DNA of 64,000 nt from Sagittula marina (GTDB lineage: Bacteria; Pseudomonadota; Alphaproteobacteria; Rhodobacterales; Rhodobacteraceae). The translations under genes and the position numbers were made by a program. The stretch is taken from the NCBI RefSeq assembly GCF_014196795.1, contig NZ_JACIEJ010000004.1, positions 361,375 through 425,374 of the forward strand, read 5' to 3'. This document shows positions 61,467 to 64,000 of this stretch, piece by piece; position 1 is the stretch's first letter; every line of letters starts with the position of its first letter. The notes beneath the pieces were generated by a model. It saw only the letters and a list, made by a program, of their open reading frames with translations. It did no database searches and was not told where the DNA came from.

Positions 61467-62291
61467 TCAGGCGCGGGTCGCAGCGCGGAAGCGGCCCGGT
61501 GGCAGGCCGAACTGGCGAGCGAAGGCGCGGGTCAGGTGGCTCTGGTCGGCGAACCCCGCCGCCAGAGCGGCTTCGGCGATCGGCAGGCCCGTGGCGATTT
61601 CCTCCCGCGCGCGTTTCACCCGGTGCTGGGTCAGGTAGGCATGAGGCGTGGTGCCCACCTCACGGGCGAAGCGACGCAGGAATCCATAGCGGCTCATCCC
61701 CGCCTCGTCCGCGAAATCGCTCAGCGACAAGGGCGCCGCCCAATTCTGACCGATCATGTCGAGCACACGCGCGACCGGCCCGGTCGGCACAGGCCCGCAC
61801 CGGTGCCCCGCGATGGGCAGTGCTTCGCCTGCAAGGGCGCGGATCGCGGCAAGCAGCGCCTCCTCGATCTGCACGGGATCGGGCCTTTCCTCCACCACCG
61901 CCGCGAAGGCGCCCGCCACTACGATCCGGGTTGCGGGATGGGAGAGGACCGGATTGTGCCATTCCACAGTCTCAGCCGCCACATCCCCGAAGCGGGCGAG
62001 CGCCGCTGGCGTCAGGAACAGCATCCGCCAGTGGCGCGGCGCGCCGGGTTGGCCCCGCCCATCGTGGATTTCCGCCGGATTAACCGTGATCACGTCGCCT
62101 GGTCCAGCCTCGACGAGCCCCCGCCCGCTCCAGCTTTCCTGACCGCCCGCAACCAAATAGCCGAAGCCGAATTCGTCATGGCTGTGGCACGGAAAGCTGC
62201 GGTCCGAGCAGAGTGCCAAGGCCTCGATGCCGTCAGAGGTGATTTGATGATGCAGTGCGCTGTGCATGGTCTCAAAGTAGTGGTTACGCAT
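61467..62291 (-). CDS. AraC-family regulator with cupin sensor domain
   Basis: A regulator of about 274 residues. The N-terminal AraC-type cupin (about 5-130) reads DRSFPCHSHDEFGFGYLVAGGQ and GPGDVITVNPAEIHDG. The C-terminal double helix-turn-helix reads PLSLSDFADEAGMSRYGFLRRFAREVGTTPHAYLTQHRVKRARE and IAEAALAAGFADQSHLTRAFARQFGLPPGRFR. This combination is common beside LysE exporters, where it senses the exported amino acid. The start is uncertain (62348 TTG, 62291 or 62267). Confidence 0.87.
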   Translation of the reverse strand: MRNHYFETMHSALHHQITSDGIEALALCSDRSFPCHSHDEFGFGYLVAGGQESWSGRGLVEAGPGDVITVNPAEIHDGRGQPGAPRHWRMLFLTPAALARFGDVAAETVEWHNPVLSHPATRIVVAGAFAAVVEERPDPVQIEEALLAAIRALAGEALPIAGHRCGPVPTGPVARVLDMIGQNWAAPLSLSDFADEAGMSRYGFLRRFAREVGTTPHAYLTQHRVKRAREEIATGLPIAEAALAAGFADQSHLTRAFARQFGLPPGRFRAATRA

Positions 62292-62500
62292 CTCTGGAAA
62301 AGGGACCGAAGGCCCGACAACGAAGAATGTCTCAATGCCTCCTGGCAATCGACTTGGAAGTGTCCGCTATCACGCCCATTCTGCCGCCAGGACCGGGTGC
62401 GACGTTCGCCAAACTGGGCTCTGACCGGACCTTCGCTGAACCTGCAAGTACGATCGAGATTTTTGCCGCAGATAAAGGTCGGGAGTGCGGACCTTGAGTC

Positions 62501-62962
62501 TTACGCAGATAGTTTCCTTTGAAGTCGACACAGCATATTTCTGACAATCACCTTGTGAGCTATACCCACCGGTATCATGTAGGCTGTGCCAAACAAATTA
62601 TGCACGGTCACAGAGGATGTGATGGAGATCTCATTTCCTTGTGACGACACGCAGGTCATCACATCAAGATGCCGATCTCGTTCCGTCAGAACCAACGTGT
62701 CGTCGTCGCTGTGTTCGACCAAGAAAAAGTCCAGGTAGTCTCCTGCGCTGACAGTATCTGTTGAAGTGCCTGAGAACCCGCCAATGGACTTCACGCCAAA
62801 CTTTCTCGAAACAGCATCGCGTACCTTGAATGCAATTTTCAAAAGAGGCTGCGGGTCTTCCGTGATCAGGTTCCACGCCTGCAAAGGCGAGATTTCGCGC
62901 GCCAAGCTCACAGTTTGACTGTCGAAATAGTCGAGTGTTTCCAAGGGAGCCAAGATGCGCAT
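62501..62962 (-). CDS. DUF2867 protein
   Basis: A 153-residue cytoplasmic protein with the layout of the DUF2867 family. It has a start like LDYFDSQTVSLAREISPLQAW, the amphipathic KIAFKVRDAVSRKFGVKSIGGF and the strands SAGDYLDFFLVEHSDDDTLVLTERDRHLDVMTCV. The fold is expected to be related to START/SRPBCC ligand binders. Its function is unknown. It stands alone, without an obvious operon partner. Confidence 0.7.
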   Translation of the reverse strand: MRILAPLETLDYFDSQTVSLAREISPLQAWNLITEDPQPLLKIAFKVRDAVSRKFGVKSIGGFSGTSTDTVSAGDYLDFFLVEHSDDDTLVLTERDRHLDVMTCVSSQGNEISITSSVTVHNLFGTAYMIPVGIAHKVIVRNMLCRLQRKLSA

Positions 62963-63149
62963 GTGACTGCCTGCCTTGCTGATAATCAGAGCAGCTTAGC
63001 CACGCAGCAGCATTTTGCAATATGGGCTCGTTCCGTGTCTTCACTGCGCTGCAGGGCCAAGCGCTTGGTCTCCCTTGCTTGGCGTCGCTCCCGGGCGTGA
63101 TCGGACCTCGGGCGGGATGGCAATACCGCGGTGCAGCTTCGCCGAAGCG

Positions 63150-63800
63150 GACGCTACGACCACATGCAGCATCCGCTGAGAGGCCAAGGTCGGCTATGTG
63201 GACGCGCCGGTCTTCACCGCCCGGTAGCGTTTGCCAGACGCGATGGGCGAATACGGCCATCTCGGCCGGATCAAGCACGTCCGACACCGCAGAAACATCG
63301 CCCCCCCCCCCCTCCCCCGCAAGGGAGACCAGAGCGCATGACCTCGCGTACTCACACCGAACGCCGAAAGTTTGCCCTTCAGCAAGAACATGATCCCGCG
63401 CGCCTGCTCGGCGTTGGCGGAGCAGGCGATGGTGAAGGCCGTCAGCGCGTTGAACATCTGCGAGGCGACGATGCCCGCTGGGATGATCGCGGCTGCGGCC
63501 CGTGTGGCACGGTCGCCGCCCGCGCTTCCGCTCACGGCATGGGCCAAGACCACGACATACCCTAAGACGAGGAGCGCGCCAGTCGAGACCCCCGCAAACA
63601 GGCCCACGAGATAAGGATCGGCAAGTTGGTTGCGTAGCAGTGCCTGCAACCCGACGCCCGTCAGCGCGAGCGCCGCGCCACTACAGGCGGTGACGATGGC
63701 CTAGGGAAGGCGATAGCTCCAAATGATGCTCGTGTCGATCCGTCCAAGAAATACGCGGCGTCCCAAAGGTGATTGGCCAAAATCTGCAGGACCCTTCGAC
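63150..63800 (-). pseudogene. FecCD-type iron-siderophore ABC permease relic
   Basis: On the minus strand, LALTGVGLQALLRNQLADPYLVGLFAGVSTGALLVLGYV and MFNALTAFTIACSANAEQARGIMFLLKGKLS are clear FecCD-family segments. A TAG interrupts the RLPRA motif near 63701, and the C-terminal part is lost beyond a poly-C tract at 63301. The upstream end runs into an IS3 fragment. It is a dead transporter gene. Confidence 0.7.
63301..63318. repeat. Poly-C tract (12 C, T, 5 C)
   Basis: An uninterrupted run of twelve cytosines, one T and five more cytosines lies in the broken FecCD gene. Such tracts slip during replication and could explain the frame loss. They are also prone to sequencing error. Confidence 0.7.
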
Positions 63801-63906
63801 GACCAAAGTCGGCCCGGAAGCATATGGTCACGATCCTCAGGGCGGAAGTCGATGACTATGGTCTCACTTGGACCTGTCGCGCTTTCGTGCCGCCCCTGGT
63901 GCTCGT

Positions 63907-64000
63907 TTAAGCCACCTTTCGTTCGAAGGCGCCCGGGCTTTTCCAGCCCAGTGCTGAATGGCGGCGTCGCGGATTGTAGAACCCATTGATGTATTCAAAG
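63907..64000 (-). pseudogene. IS3-family transposase, C-terminal end (continues past the window)
   Basis: The last 30 codons read FEYINGFYNPRRRHSALGWK and SPGAFERKVA before a TAA at 63907. This matches the standard end of IS3 orfB (FEYIEIFYNR-RRHSALG). The rest lies beyond base 64000, so I cannot say whether the element is intact. Confidence 0.75.

Noticed and set aside
1..64000. CRISPR array, tRNA or rRNA genes
   Set aside because: No regularly spaced direct repeats, cloverleaf with T-loop signature or rRNA core sequence was seen. The dispersed hairpins are not regularly spaced.

Overview
The window is high-GC DNA from an alphaproteobacterium, most likely a marine Rhodobacteraceae (Roseobacter-group) member. 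Three points suggest this: three complete TRAP transporters with their own regulators, a YtfQRT-YjfF-type sugar ABC importer, and many decayed insertion sequences (IS) of the IS3, IS5 and IS110 families. I see no rRNA, tRNA, CRISPR array or replication origin.

Layout. 1-3990: end of a metallophosphoesterase gene, its SbcC/YhaN-like ATPase partner and a hotdog thioesterase. 4000-5900: a gene graveyard (tyrosinase and DUF2182-like relics, an IS5 relic). 5937-9971: rsgA, an IS3 relic and a KtrAB-type potassium system. 10534-15853: a galactofuranose-type ABC importer operon ending in its GntR regulator, with a 21-bp palindrome at the promoter. 16415-18730: a YfcC-family carrier and a divergent GntR regulator. 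19492-22643: a TakP-like TRAP transporter. 23561-37596: an exopolysaccharide (EPS) locus with three glycosyltransferases, flippase, outer-membrane export lipoprotein, chain-length protein, polymerase and a fused WecG/sugar-phosphate transferase, plus a built-in signalling module. 37790-38700: an IS3 relic. 38956-44169: M20 amidohydrolase, TRAP transporter and LysR regulator. 44504-50949: sugar-acid dehydratase, RraA-like protein, a 53-aa membrane peptide, TRAP transporter and GntR regulator. 50950-53012: recombinase and IS5 relics. 53013-55743: TetR, MFS exporter and GNAT. 55833-57134: an IS3-family element with both ends. 57362-59222: a chemoreceptor and a small partner. 59840-64000: IS110 relic, LysE exporter, AraC regulator, a DUF2867 protein, a broken FecCD permease and the edge of another IS3 element.

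Two systems deserve most attention. (1) The EPS locus encodes a periplasmic SUOX-fold protein without any cysteine (PruR-like, a possible pterin sensor), translationally coupled to a hybrid histidine kinase with PAS, REC and Hpt domains, and a LuxR-type response regulator. Related 18-bp palindromes (CCTATCCG-N2-CGGATAGG type) occur in all four promoter regions of the locus, suggesting a self-contained regulon. (2) At least eight copies of a small hairpin element of about 36-42 bp (core like GCAGGCG-TTTGC-N-GCAAA-CGCCGAGAGGGG) lie inside, or at the broken edge of, IS3 and IS5 transposase genes, some at homologous codons of different copies. None was found in an intact gene. This looks like a palindromic element associated with transposase genes.

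Start sites were often moved from the longest reading frame to an internal ATG with a Shine-Dalgarno sequence; the entries say where. No database search was possible, so family names rest on recognised motifs.
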